From NCBI GenBank assembly GCA_910586455.1, contig CAJUHX010000054.1, forward strand, positions 1 to 14,550: a DNA stretch of 14,550 bases, written 5' to 3'. Under the pieces are notes generated by a model that did no database searches, had not been told where the DNA came from, and saw only the letters and a program-made list of their open reading frames with translations. The translations under genes were made by a program, and so were the position numbers. The DNA comes from an uncultured Muribaculaceae bacterium. GTDB taxonomy: Bacteria > Bacteroidota > Bacteroidia > Bacteroidales > Muribaculaceae. Numbering within the stretch: the stretch's first letter is position 1; every line of letters starts with the position of its first letter. Positions 1 to 7,991 of the stretch are shown here, in pieces.

Positions 1-55
1 ACCAACGACCCCGAGATTACAAATCACGTGCTCTGGCCAACTGAGCTAAAGAGGC
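1..55 (-). tRNA. tRNA-Thr (anticodon UGU), 3' part cut by window edge
   Basis: Read on the minus strand, the acceptor strand begins GCCTCTT at position 55. It is followed by a typical D-arm (AGCTCAGTTGGCCAGAGCA) and an anticodon loop TTTGTAA, with the anticodon TGT opposite positions 19-21. The variable loop and the start of the T-arm follow, and the sequence leaves the window before the 3' acceptor half and CCA. UGU reads ACN threonine codons, mainly ACA. The anticodon stem pairs C-G, G-C, G-C and A-T but has a U-U apposition at its third pair, a mild oddity. The promoter at 117-147 predicts a 5' leader of about 55 nt to be removed by RNase P. The identity is clear from the anticodon and D-arm; only the 3' end is unseen. 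Confidence 0.9.
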
Positions 56-116
56 GTTTTCAATTTTCTCTTCCGGGCTTTCAGCGGCGAGCCGCGTTGT
101 TTCCCGTTTGCGGTTG

Positions 117-147
117 CAAAGTTACGAAGAGTTTTTGAATCACCAAA
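117..147 (-). promoter_or_regulatory. Bacteroidetes-type promoter for tRNA-Thr
   Basis: On the minus strand TTTG (147-144) is followed after exactly 19 nt by TAACTTTG (124-117). This is a full match to the Bacteroidetes housekeeping consensus TTTG-N19-21-TAnnTTTG. It points toward the tRNA, with a predicted start near 111-114. The leader between it and the tRNA is locally GC-rich and can fold: GCGG (84-87) pairs with CCGC (92-95), and CGGG (74-77) with CCCG (103-106). Confidence 0.75.
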
Positions 148-425
148 ATATTTTTGCTCTTTTTTTTGGTATTTTTTTTAGCAATTTACCCAATGCAGTG
201 TATTCCAACATTTTAAACGTAAACTTTTTTTTCATCTTTCTAAGCGCCGCAATCCGGTGTGATGACAACACATCAAATAGTACGGCAAAACGAGCTTTCA
301 GATTAGCGTTCATCCCCTCAATCCATCGCTCCACCCCTTTACCTATATATTAATGTATAAGTGTAAAAAGCATTAGATTCAACACATATATAGAAATAAA
401 GTAGGCGTATGCCAGATTTTTTTTG

Positions 426-433
426 TAACTTTG
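426..433 (+). promoter_or_regulatory. -7 promoter element of carAB
   Basis: TAACTTTG matches the Bacteroidetes -7 consensus TAnnTTTG exactly. It would start transcription near 438-440 and leave a leader of about 50 nt before the carA ATG. No TTTG is present 19-21 bp upstream, so the -33 half is weak or missing. I see no obvious attenuator hairpin or leader peptide in the short leader. The element is the best carAB promoter candidate. Confidence 0.5.
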
Positions 434-490
434 CATGGTTTTCACGACTGATTGTGCAGACCTACCTAACGATCAACAATCATCACTGCT

Positions 491-1633
491 ATGCGCGAAA
501 CAAAACGCGCCGTCCTGATTCTCGAAGACGGCACCCGATTCGAAGGCAAATCATTCGGCTTCGAAGCCTCAACCTCCGGCGAGGTGGTGTTCAACACTGC
601 CATGACCGGATATCCAGAAAGCTTGACCGACCCATCATACGAGGGTCAGATACTTGTAGCCACCTATCCATTGGGAGGCAATTACGGCGTGCCGCCGGCC
701 GGTCCGGAACTGTCAGACTCGGACTACATGGAAGGCAGCCGCATCCACCCGCGGGCACTTATTCTCCAGGACTATTCATGGAGTCACAGCCACTGGCTGG
801 CCGAGCGTTCGCTTGCCCAATGGCTTGAAGACGAAAAAATCCCCGGCATATACGACATCGACACCCGTGCCCTCACCAAGCATCTGCGCGACAGCGGCTC
901 GATGCTGGGCAAAATTGTATTCGAAGGTCTTGACGAACCCGAGGTATATGACCCCAATGTAGAGAATCTGGTAGCGAAAACATCGTGTACCGATATCAAA
1001 TCGTATGTACCTGATGCCGATGGACTGCCTGCCGAGGGGGTACACCTGAGCACGGACGAAGCTTGCGGATACAAGTTCGACCCTAAATTCAAGACCGTGG
1101 TACTGGTAGACTGCGGCGTAAAACACAATATAATTCGCTGCCTGGTTAAGCGCGGCGTACGTGTGGTGCGTGTACCCTGGAACTTTGACTTCAACCAGCT
1201 TGAATGCGACGGCATATTTGTGTCGAACGGCCCCGGCAACCCCGACTTCGCCACCGACACCGTTGAAAACCTGCGCAAGGCACTCAAGGGCGAAAAACCG
1301 GTATGTGGCATCTGTATGGGCAACCAGCTGCTGGCTAAAGCCGCCGGCGCCAACACCTACAAGCTCAAATACGGCCACCGCAGCCACAACCAGCCCGTGC
1401 GTCAGGCAGGCTCCGAGCGCTGCTTTGTGACATCGCAGAACCACGGCTTCGCTGTCGACAACGACACTCTGCCCGCCGAGTGGGAGCCTCTGTTCATAAA
1501 CATGAACGACGGCACCAACGAAGGCATACGCCACAAATGGAAACCATTTTTCTCGGCCCAGTTCCACCCAGAGGCTTCGAGCGGACCCGAAGACACCACA
1601 TTCCTATTCGACGAATTCATAAAACTCCTATAA
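491..1633 (+). CDS. carA: Carbamoyl-phosphate synthase, small (glutaminase) subunit
   Basis: CarA hydrolyses glutamine and channels the ammonia to CarB, which makes carbamoyl phosphate from bicarbonate and 2 ATP for pyrimidine and arginine synthesis. The 380 residues match the usual length. The N-terminal CPSase domain (about 1-150) carries GYPESLTDPSYEGQ, with S49 matching the glutamine-contact serine, and PLGGNYG. The class I amidotransferase domain (about 195-378) has the nucleophile C275 in GICMGNQ and the His/Glu pair H359 and E361 in FHPE, so it is catalytically complete. The ATG at 491 fits the family N-terminus (TKRAVLILEDG) and has an A-rich leader without a Shine-Dalgarno, as usual in this phylum. 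carB follows 4 nt after the stop, so the two are surely co-transcribed. Stretches such as SRIH, LAQWLEDEKIPGIYDIDTR and QNHGFAVDNDTLP resemble the GATase half of vertebrate CPS1/CAD more than E. coli CarA. That comparison is from memory. Confidence 0.97.
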   Translation: MRETKRAVLILEDGTRFEGKSFGFEASTSGEVVFNTAMTGYPESLTDPSYEGQILVATYPLGGNYGVPPAGPELSDSDYMEGSRIHPRALILQDYSWSHSHWLAERSLAQWLEDEKIPGIYDIDTRALTKHLRDSGSMLGKIVFEGLDEPEVYDPNVENLVAKTSCTDIKSYVPDADGLPAEGVHLSTDEACGYKFDPKFKTVVLVDCGVKHNIIRCLVKRGVRVVRVPWNFDFNQLECDGIFVSNGPGNPDFATDTVENLRKALKGEKPVCGICMGNQLLAKAAGANTYKLKYGHRSHNQPVRQAGSERCFVTSQNHGFAVDNDTLPAEWEPLFINMNDGTNEGIRHKWKPFFSAQFHPEASSGPEDTTFLFDEFIKLL

Positions 1634-1637
1634 GGGC

Positions 1638-4600
1638 ATGAACCATAACGATAAAATCAAGAAAGTACTGCTGTTAGGCAGCGGCGCACTCAAAATCGGC
1701 GAGGCCGGCGAATTCGACTACTCAGGTTCGCAGGCGCTGAAAGCCATGAAAGAGGAAGGCATCTCTACGGTGCTTATAAACCCCAACATCGCAACAGTGC
1801 AGACCTCCGAAGGCTTTGCCGACAAAATCTACTTCCTGCCCGTAACCCCCTACTTTGTAGAGAAAGTAATAGAAAAAGAACGACCCGACGGCATCCTGCT
1901 GGCATTCGGCGGCCAGACCGCCCTGAACTGCGGCGTGGAGCTGTACAAATCGGGCGTATTGGCAAAATACGACCTGCAGGTGCTGGGCACTCCGGTACAG
2001 GCTATCATGTACACCGAAGACCGCGAGCTGTTCGTGAAGAAACTTGACGAAATCGAAGTCAAGACCATCAAGAGCGAAGCCGTGGACAACATCGACGACG
2101 CCCTGCGCGTGGCCAATTCGCTGGGCTACCCGGTGATAGTGCGCGCCGCATATGCTCTCGGCGGACTTGGCAGCGGTTTCTGCGACGACGATGCCCAGCT
2201 GACATCGCTCTGCGAAAAGGCTCTGGCGTTCTCGCCGCAGGTGCTGGTGGAGAAGTCGCTCAAAGGATGGAAAGAGGTCGAATATGAAGTTGTACGCGAC
2301 CGTTTCGACAACTGCATCACCGTCTGCAACATGGAGAACTTCGACCCCCTGGGTATCCACACCGGCGAAAGTATCGTGGTGGCTCCGTCGCAGACCCTGT
2401 CGAACGCCGACTACCACTACCTGCGCTCGCTGGCAATCAAAATCATACGCCATATAGGCATTGTGGGCGAATGCAACGTGCAGTATGCCTACGACCCGCA
2501 ATCGATGGACTACCGCGTAATCGAGGTGAACGCCCGACTGAGCCGTTCGTCGGCCCTGGCATCGAAAGCCACCGGCTATCCGCTGGCATTCGTGGCCGCC
2601 AAACTGGGTCTGGGCTATGGCCTGTTCGACCTCAAGAACTCCGTAACCAAAGAAACCTCGGCCTTCTTCGAGCCGGCCCTCGACTATGTGGTGGTGAAGA
2701 TTCCGCGCTGGGACCTCGGCAAATTCCACGGTGTCGACCGCACCATAGGCTCGTCGATGAAATCGGTCGGCGAGGTCATGGCCATTGGCCGCACCTTCGA
2801 GGAAGCCATACAGAAAGGCCTGCGCATGATAGGCCAGGGCATGCACGGCTTCGTTGAAAACAAAGACATAAACATACCCGATGTAGACAAAGCCCTTGTA
2901 GCGCCCACCGACAAGCGCATATTCGTAATAGCCAAGGCTATGACCCAGGGCTACAGCGTGGACCGCATACACGAACTGACCAAAATCGACCGCTGGTTCC
3001 TCTACAAGCTCCGCAACATACTCGACACCGCCGACGAACTCGCCGGCTACGACAGTTTCGAAAGCATTCCCGCCCCCCTGCTGCGCCAGGCCAAGCAGCA
3101 AGGCTTCAGCGACTTTCAGGTGGCCCGCTCGGTGCTCAAAGAGCGCATGACCAACGCCGAGGAAGCCAACCTGCAGGTGCGCGCCCTGCGCAAAAAACTC
3201 GGCATTGTGCCTGTGGTAAAGCAAATCGATACTCTCGCAGCCGAGTATCCCGCCAAGACCAACTATCTGTACCTTACATATAACGGTAGCGAGAACGACG
3301 TAACCTACCTGCACGACCACCGCTCGATTGTAGTACTCGGTTCAGGCGCATACCGCATCGGCTCCAGCGTGGAATTCGACTGGTGTTCGGTCAATGCCCT
3401 TATGACAGTGAAGCAGCAGGGCTGGCGCTCGGTAATGATCAACTACAACCCCGAAACTGTGTCGACCGACTACGACATGTGCGACCGCCTCTACTTCGAC
3501 GAACTCACCTTCGAGCGCGTGATGGACATCCTCGATCTGGAGCAGCCCCACGGCACCATACTGTCGGTAGGCGGCCAGATTCCCAACAACCTGGCCACCC
3601 GCCTCGACCAGCAGGGCGTGAACATACTCGGCACCACCGCCAAGAGCATCGACAACGCCGAAGACCGCCACAAATTCTCGGCCATGCTCGACGAACTGGG
3701 CATCGACCAGCCACGCTGGCGCGAGCTCACAAGCCTCGACGACATCAACGAATTCGTGGCCGAAGTAGGCTTCCCGGTACTGGTACGCCCCAGCTACGTA
3801 CTCTCCGGCGCCGCCATGAACGTATGCTCCAACAACGACGAGCTTGTACGCTTCCTGCGTCTGGCTGCCAACGTATCGAAGCAGCACCCCGTAGTGGTGA
3901 CCGAATTTATCCAGAACGCCAAGGAAATCGAAATGGACGCCGTGGCACAGAACGGCGAAATCATGGCCTACGCCATATCGGAACACATAGAATTCGCCGG
4001 TGTACACTCCGGCGACGCCACCATACAGTTCCCGCCGCAGAAACTCTATGTAGAAACCATGCGCCGCATCAAAAAAGTAAGCGCACGCATAGCCAAGGCT
4101 CTGAACATCAGCGGTCCGTTCAACATCCAGTATCTGGCCAAGGACAACGACATCAAGGTAATAGAATGTAACCTTCGTGCATCGCGCTCATTCCCCTTTG
4201 TGTCGAAAGTGCTTAAAATCAACTTTATCGACCTTGCCACACGTGTAATGATGGGCCTGCCGGTAGAAAAACCCGGCAAAAGCGCCTTCGACCTCGACTA
4301 CGTAGGCATCAAGGCCTCGCAGTTCAGCTTCTCGCGTCTGCAGGGCGCCGACCCGGTACTCGGTGTCGACATGGCATCAACCGGCGAGGTAGGCTGCATA
4401 GGCAACGACACCTCCGAGGCCATACTCAAGTCGATGCTCGCCGTAGGCCAGCGCATCCCGGCCAAGAGCGTGCTGCTGAGTACCGGCACACCCAAACAGA
4501 AAGCCGACATGCTCGACGCCGCACACCGCCTGCACAACAACGGCTACACCATATACGCCACAGGCGGAACATTCCAGTTCCTCAACGACAACGGCATACC

Positions 4601-4865
4601 AGCCATACGCGTGTACTGGCCCTCGCAGCCCGACATGCAGCCTCAGGCCCTCGAGCTGCTGCACAACCACAGCATCGATATGGTTGTGAACATTCCCAAA
4701 AATCTTACTACAGCCGAGCTCACCAACGGCTACAAGATTCGCCGTGCGGCAATCGACCTGAACATTCCTCTGCTGACCAACGCCCGTCTGGCCTCGGCCT
4801 TCATCCGCGCGTTTACTTCGATGACCCTTGACGAAATCGAAATCCGCAGCTGGGACGAATACTGA
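1638..4865 (+). CDS. carB: Carbamoyl-phosphate synthase, large (synthetase) subunit
   Basis: CarB phosphorylates bicarbonate, adds ammonia delivered from CarA, and phosphorylates carbamate. Its 1075 residues are the full family length, and the four regions are in order. The carboxyphosphate synthetase (about 1-400) has LLGSGALKIGEAGEFDYSG, GGQTALNCG and the metal-site VIEVNAR (E296, N298). An oligomerisation region covers about 400-555. The carbamoyl-phosphate synthetase half (about 560-935) has VVLGSGAYRIGSSVEFDW and VIECNLR (E843, N845). A C-terminal MGS-like allosteric domain covers about 940-1075. The wording of the motifs (SSVEFDWCSVNA, INYNPETVSTDYDMCDRLYF, RPSYVLSGAAMNV) is eukaryote-like rather than E. 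coli-like. The allosteric domain carries WPSQ (W994) and VVNIPKN (N1018), as in CPS1. The short AGGG before the ATG sits too close to act as a normal ribosome site, so translational coupling with carA is likely. A strong hairpin follows 22 nt after the stop. Confidence 0.98.
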   Translation: MNHNDKIKKVLLLGSGALKIGEAGEFDYSGSQALKAMKEEGISTVLINPNIATVQTSEGFADKIYFLPVTPYFVEKVIEKERPDGILLAFGGQTALNCGVELYKSGVLAKYDLQVLGTPVQAIMYTEDRELFVKKLDEIEVKTIKSEAVDNIDDALRVANSLGYPVIVRAAYALGGLGSGFCDDDAQLTSLCEKALAFSPQVLVEKSLKGWKEVEYEVVRDRFDNCITVCNMENFDPLGIHTGESIVVAPSQTLSNADYHYLRSLAIKIIRHIGIVGECNVQYAYDPQSMDYRVIEVNARLSRSSALASKATGYPLAFVAAKLGLGYGLFDLKNSVTKETSAFFEPALDYVVVKIPRWDLGKFHGVDRTIGSSMKSVGEVMAIGRTFEEAIQKGLRMIGQGMHGFVENKDINIPDVDKALVAPTDKRIFVIAKAMTQGYSVDRIHELTKIDRWFLYKLRNILDTADELAGYDSFESIPAPLLRQAKQQGFSDFQVARSVLKERMTNAEEANLQVRALRKKLGIVPVVKQIDTLAAEYPAKTNYLYLTYNGSENDVTYLHDHRSIVVLGSGAYRIGSSVEFDWCSVNALMTVKQQGWRSVMINYNPETVSTDYDMCDRLYFDELTFERVMDILDLEQPHGTILSVGGQIPNNLATRLDQQGVNILGTTAKSIDNAEDRHKFSAMLDELGIDQPRWRELTSLDDINEFVAEVGFPVLVRPSYVLSGAAMNVCSNNDELVRFLRLAANVSKQHPVVVTEFIQNAKEIEMDAVAQNGEIMAYAISEHIEFAGVHSGDATIQFPPQKLYVETMRRIKKVSARIAKALNISGPFNIQYLAKDNDIKVIECNLRASRSFPFVSKVLKINFIDLATRVMMGLPVEKPGKSAFDLDYVGIKASQFSFSRLQGADPVLGVDMASTGEVGCIGNDTSEAILKSMLAVGQRIPAKSVLLSTGTPKQKADMLDAAHRLHNNGYTIYATGGTFQFLNDNGIPAIRVYWPSQPDMQPQALELLHNHSIDMVVNIPKNLTTAELTNGYKIRRAAIDLNIPLLTNARLASAFIRAFTSMTLDEIEIRSWDEY

Positions 4866-4887
4866 TTCCTCCTGAAATAACCTTATC

Positions 4888-4923
4888 CGGCTGGCAGAGG
4901 TCGAGCCTCTGCCAGCCGTTTCA
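4888..4923 (+). terminator. Rho-independent-type terminator of carAB
   Basis: A perfect 13-bp GC-rich stem (CGGCTGGCAGAGG at 4888-4900 with its complement at 4906-4918) closes a 5-nt loop, TCGAG. It is followed by TTTCATTT. It sits 22 nt past the carB stop. The next ATG is only 32 nt past the stem, so the hairpin also lies in the probable 5' region of the M16 gene. Confidence 0.85.
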
Positions 4924-4950
4924 TTTCCAAATAATAAACCAGTTAAAATT

Positions 4951-7866
4951 ATGAAAGCATCAAGACTGCGCCTTGCCGCCCTCGCCTCTATACTGCTTGC
5001 AAGCAACGGAGCATTTGCGGCACAACATGAATTCCGCACCGTCGAAGGCGACCCGCTGGACACAAAAATGTACACCCTGCCCAACGGTCTGAAACTATTC
5101 ATGTCGGTAAACAAAGACGAACCACGCATCCAGACCTACATCGCCGTGCGTGTCGGAGGCAAAAACGACCCCGCCGAAACCACCGGTCTGGCCCACTATT
5201 TCGAACATCTGATGTTCAAGGGTACCAAACAGTTCGGCACCACAGACTACGCTGCCGAAAAGCCCCTGCTCGACCGCATAGAACAGCTGTTCGAAACCTA
5301 CCGCCACACCACCGACTCCACCGCGCGTGCGGCGATATACCACGAAATCGACTCCATCAGCTATCAGGCCTCGCTAATAGCCATACCCAACGAATACGAC
5401 AAACTGATGTCGGCCATCGGAGCCAACGGCACCAACGCCTACACAAGCACCGACGTGACCTGCTACGTCGAAAACATACCCTCCAACCAAATCGAGAACT
5501 GGGCACGCATACAGGCCGACCGTTTCGAAAACCCGGTAATCCGCGGCTTCCACACCGAGCTCGAAACCATATACGAGGAAAAGAACATGTCGCTGACTCA
5601 GGACAGCCGCAAGATGTCGGAACGCATGCTCGCCACCCTCTTTCCACATCACCCCTACGGCACACAGACCGTACTCGGCACACAGGAAAACCTCAAGAAC
5701 CCCTCGATTACCAACGTAAAGAACTACCATAAACAATGGTATGCGCCCAACAACATGGCCATATGCGTCAGCGGCGACTTCGATCCCGACTACATGGTGG
5801 ACATTATCGAGAAGTACTTCGGCCACCTCAAGCCAAACCCATCTCTGCCCGTACTGCAGTTTACCGAGGAGCAGCCCATAACAAGCCCCATCGACGTTGA
5901 AGTGCTGGGCAAGGAGTCCGAACGCCTCTATCTGGCATGGCGAATACCCGCCGCTGCCCACGAAGACACCGAAATACTGGAGATACTCGACCAAGTAATG
6001 TACAACGGCCAGACCGGCCTGCTCGACGTTGACGTAGAACTGCCCCAGCGCACCCTCGGTGTCGGCTCCGGCCTGTACAGCATGGCCGACCAAGGCGCCT
6101 TCGTGATGATAGGTCTGCCCAAAGGAGGACAGACACTCGACGACGTCCGGGCCATATTGCTCGAAGAAATGACAAAACTGCGCAAAGGCGACTTCTCCGA
6201 CAAACTCATTCCGGCCATCATCAACAACGGCAGACTCGACATGCAGCAGTCATTCGAAAGCAACCGGTCGCGCGCCAACTACTATGTAGATGCCTTTGTG
6301 AACGGTCAGGACTGGGCCGACGTGGTAGCCCGGTTGGACCGCCTCGAAAAAATCACCAAGGACGATGTAGTACGCGTGGCCAACAAATACTTTGGCAACA
6401 ACAACTACGCTGCCATCTACAAACGTCAGGGCGACGACCCCAACGAGCTCAAACTCTCCAAGCCGCAGCTCACTCCCATTGCTATGAACCGCGACGCTTC
6501 AAGCAAATTCTTACAGGAAATCCAAAGCTCAAAGGTCGAGCCAATCGAACCGGTATTTGTGGACTACGACAAAGACCTTACCCGCCTCCGGGCCAAAAAC
6601 GACATCGAGCTGCTGTACACGCCAAACACCACTAACGACATGTTCACGCTCACCTACGTGTACGACTTCGGCAGCAACAACGAACCCCTGCTCGTACCCG
6701 CTTCGAGCTATATCACATTTCTGGGCACATCAACCAAAAGCGCACAGCAGATAAAGGACGAATTCTATAACCTCGCCTGCTCATACAGCATAAACATAGG
6801 CGCCGACCGCAGCTACGTGACTCTGACGGGCCTTAGCGAAAACATGCCCGCAGCAATGGCGCTGCTCGAAGAAGTAATCGCCGACGCACAGGCCGACACC
6901 GAAGCCTACAACGCCCTCGTCGAGCGAATGGCCCAGAGCGAAACAAACGCAAAAGCCAACCAGAACTCCAACTTCTCGGCTCTGACTTCGTACATGTTCT
7001 TCGGCGAACACAACCCCAAGACCGACTCCTACACTTCGGGCCGTCTGGCAAAAGTCAATCCCGCCGAACTCACCAAGGCCATAGCGGCGCTAAACCACAA
7101 GCAACACCGAGCCATCTACTACGGCAAACTCAGCGGTAAAGAAGTGGTCGACAACATCAACACCTTGCACCGCACACCGGCCAAACTGCAGAAAGTAGAG
7201 CGCGTGGACCGCTACAAACTCGCCGAGCCTAAAGAAACCGTCATATACGTGGCACCCTACCCTGCCAAGCAACTATACATGCGCATGTTCTCCAATAAAA
7301 ATGAAATGTATGGCCAGCTCAACGAACCGCTGCTGCAGCTGTACAACGACTACTTCGGCGGCTCCATGAACGCTATAGTATTCCAGGAGATGCGCGAGAG
7401 CCGTTCGCTGGCCTACAACGCATGGGCCGGATATTCCAGCCCAAGCTACAGCTACCGCCCTTACACTTACAGCGCCTTCATCGCCACTCAGAACGACAAA
7501 ATGAACGACGCCGTGGCAGCATTCAACGAAATCATCAACAGCATGCCACAGAGCCAGTCGGCCTTCGAACTGGCCAAACAGGGCCTCGATGCCCGCATCC
7601 GCACCGAACGTATCATCAAGGACGACATTGCCTGGAGCTACATCAACAACCTTGACATGGGCGACGACCACGACACCCGCCGCGACACCTTCGAGGCCCT
7701 GCCCTCGCTAACCCTCGACGATGTGGTGAAATTCCAGCAGCAGAACGTAGCCGGACGCCAGTACTACTACTGCATCCTTGGCGACACCGACGACCTCGAC
7801 CTTGACGCCCTCAGCCGCCTCGGTCGCGTGGTAATGCTCACCCCCGAACAGATTTTCGGCTACTAA
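4951..7866 (+). CDS. Secreted M16 (pitrilysin-type) zinc metallopeptidase, two-domain
   Basis: This is a predicted periplasmic zinc endopeptidase of the insulinase/pitrilysin clan, which degrades peptides inside a closed clam-shell chamber. The 971 residues start with a clear signal peptide: basic n-region, LALASILLAS core, and cleavage at A21-F22-A23, with no lipobox. The N-terminal half carries the inverted zinc motif HYFEH (H82, E85, H86). A further acidic pair, E209-E210 in TIYEEKN, is the likely third ligand. A helical, charged insert of about 45 residues (about 103-148) separates them, which I recall from Bacteroidetes M16 proteins. M16_C-type domains follow. The C-terminal half (about 520-971) is the inactive, substrate-binding repeat: it has no HxxEH but retains ESRSLAYNAWAGY, the usual Arg/Tyr region. 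The substrate is not predictable. There is little room for a private promoter after the car terminator, so transcription may partly be read-through. Confidence 0.92.
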   Translation: MKASRLRLAALASILLASNGAFAAQHEFRTVEGDPLDTKMYTLPNGLKLFMSVNKDEPRIQTYIAVRVGGKNDPAETTGLAHYFEHLMFKGTKQFGTTDYAAEKPLLDRIEQLFETYRHTTDSTARAAIYHEIDSISYQASLIAIPNEYDKLMSAIGANGTNAYTSTDVTCYVENIPSNQIENWARIQADRFENPVIRGFHTELETIYEEKNMSLTQDSRKMSERMLATLFPHHPYGTQTVLGTQENLKNPSITNVKNYHKQWYAPNNMAICVSGDFDPDYMVDIIEKYFGHLKPNPSLPVLQFTEEQPITSPIDVEVLGKESERLYLAWRIPAAAHEDTEILEILDQVMYNGQTGLLDVDVELPQRTLGVGSGLYSMADQGAFVMIGLPKGGQTLDDVRAILLEEMTKLRKGDFSDKLIPAIINNGRLDMQQSFESNRSRANYYVDAFVNGQDWADVVARLDRLEKITKDDVVRVANKYFGNNNYAAIYKRQGDDPNELKLSKPQLTPIAMNRDASSKFLQEIQSSKVEPIEPVFVDYDKDLTRLRAKNDIELLYTPNTTNDMFTLTYVYDFGSNNEPLLVPASSYITFLGTSTKSAQQIKDEFYNLACSYSINIGADRSYVTLTGLSENMPAAMALLEEVIADAQADTEAYNALVERMAQSETNAKANQNSNFSALTSYMFFGEHNPKTDSYTSGRLAKVNPAELTKAIAALNHKQHRAIYYGKLSGKEVVDNINTLHRTPAKLQKVERVDRYKLAEPKETVIYVAPYPAKQLYMRMFSNKNEMYGQLNEPLLQLYNDYFGGSMNAIVFQEMRESRSLAYNAWAGYSSPSYSYRPYTYSAFIATQNDKMNDAVAAFNEIINSMPQSQSAFELAKQGLDARIRTERIIKDDIAWSYINNLDMGDDHDTRRDTFEALPSLTLDDVVKFQQQNVAGRQYYYCILGDTDDLDLDALSRLGRVVMLTPEQIFGY

Positions 7867-7890
7867 CATCCGCATTGCCCCAAGAAACCA

Positions 7891-7933
7891 CAAGCCCATA
7901 GCTTTCTATATCCCCATAGAAGCTATGGGCTTG
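7891..7933 (+). terminator. Hairpin terminator after the M16 gene
   Basis: CAAGCCCATAGCTTTCTAT (7891-7909) pairs with 7916-7933 in an 18-bp stem with one bulged T, around a 6-nt loop ATCCCC. It lies 24 nt after the M16 stop. The sequence after it (CTGTATAACG) is not T-rich, so it may work as a Rho-assisted or RNA-stabilising 3' hairpin rather than a classical intrinsic terminator. Confidence 0.7.
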
Positions 7934-7963
7934 CTGTATAACGCGCGGAATGGCGCCTAATTT

Positions 7964-7991
7964 CTGCCACTATGACAGAGTGACATGTCAG
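7964..7991. promoter_or_regulatory. TGACA half-site array upstream of dnaK, probable activator binding site
   Basis: TGCCA (7965), TGACA (7973) and TGACA (7981) start exactly 8 bp apart. The last one joins TGTCA to form the perfect 10-bp palindrome TGACATGTCA (7981-7990). CTGCCA-N3-TGACAG (7964-7978) is also an inverted repeat with one mismatch. The array lies roughly 75-100 bp upstream of the start predicted from the sigma-54-like promoter, a normal position for an enhancer-binding protein. The arrangement is directly visible; the role is inferred. Confidence 0.5.

Larger units (their letters stand above)
56..490. other. AT-rich divergent intergenic region between tRNA-Thr and carA
   Basis: This 435-bp stretch holds the tRNA promoter and leader on the left and a carA -7 element on the right. 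Between them lies AT-rich DNA with several long T runs (around 160-180 and 226-232). Two short open frames cross it: 108-353 plus (81 codons) and 334-140 minus (64 codons, lysine-rich). Neither resembles a family I know. The minus frame runs into the tRNA -33 box, so I do not call either a gene. I see no mobile element or tandem array here. Confidence 0.6.

Noticed and set aside
140..334. A 64-codon lysine-rich frame on the minus strand between tRNA-Thr and carA, with a purine-rich stretch before its ATG
   Set aside because: It lies in AT-rich spacer DNA with T runs, ends inside the -33 region of the tRNA promoter, and resembles nothing known. Lysine and phenylalanine richness is what AT-rich noncoding DNA gives.
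108..353. An 81-codon frame on the plus strand in the same spacer
   Set aside because: F/N/I-rich translation expected from AT-rich noncoding DNA, no promoter or leader signal, and it overlaps the tRNA promoter.
1722..3320. A 532-codon open frame antisense to carB
   Set aside because: Same codon-mirror effect in a GC-rich, strongly conserved gene. The composition is F/V/H/Y-rich with no recognisable domain.
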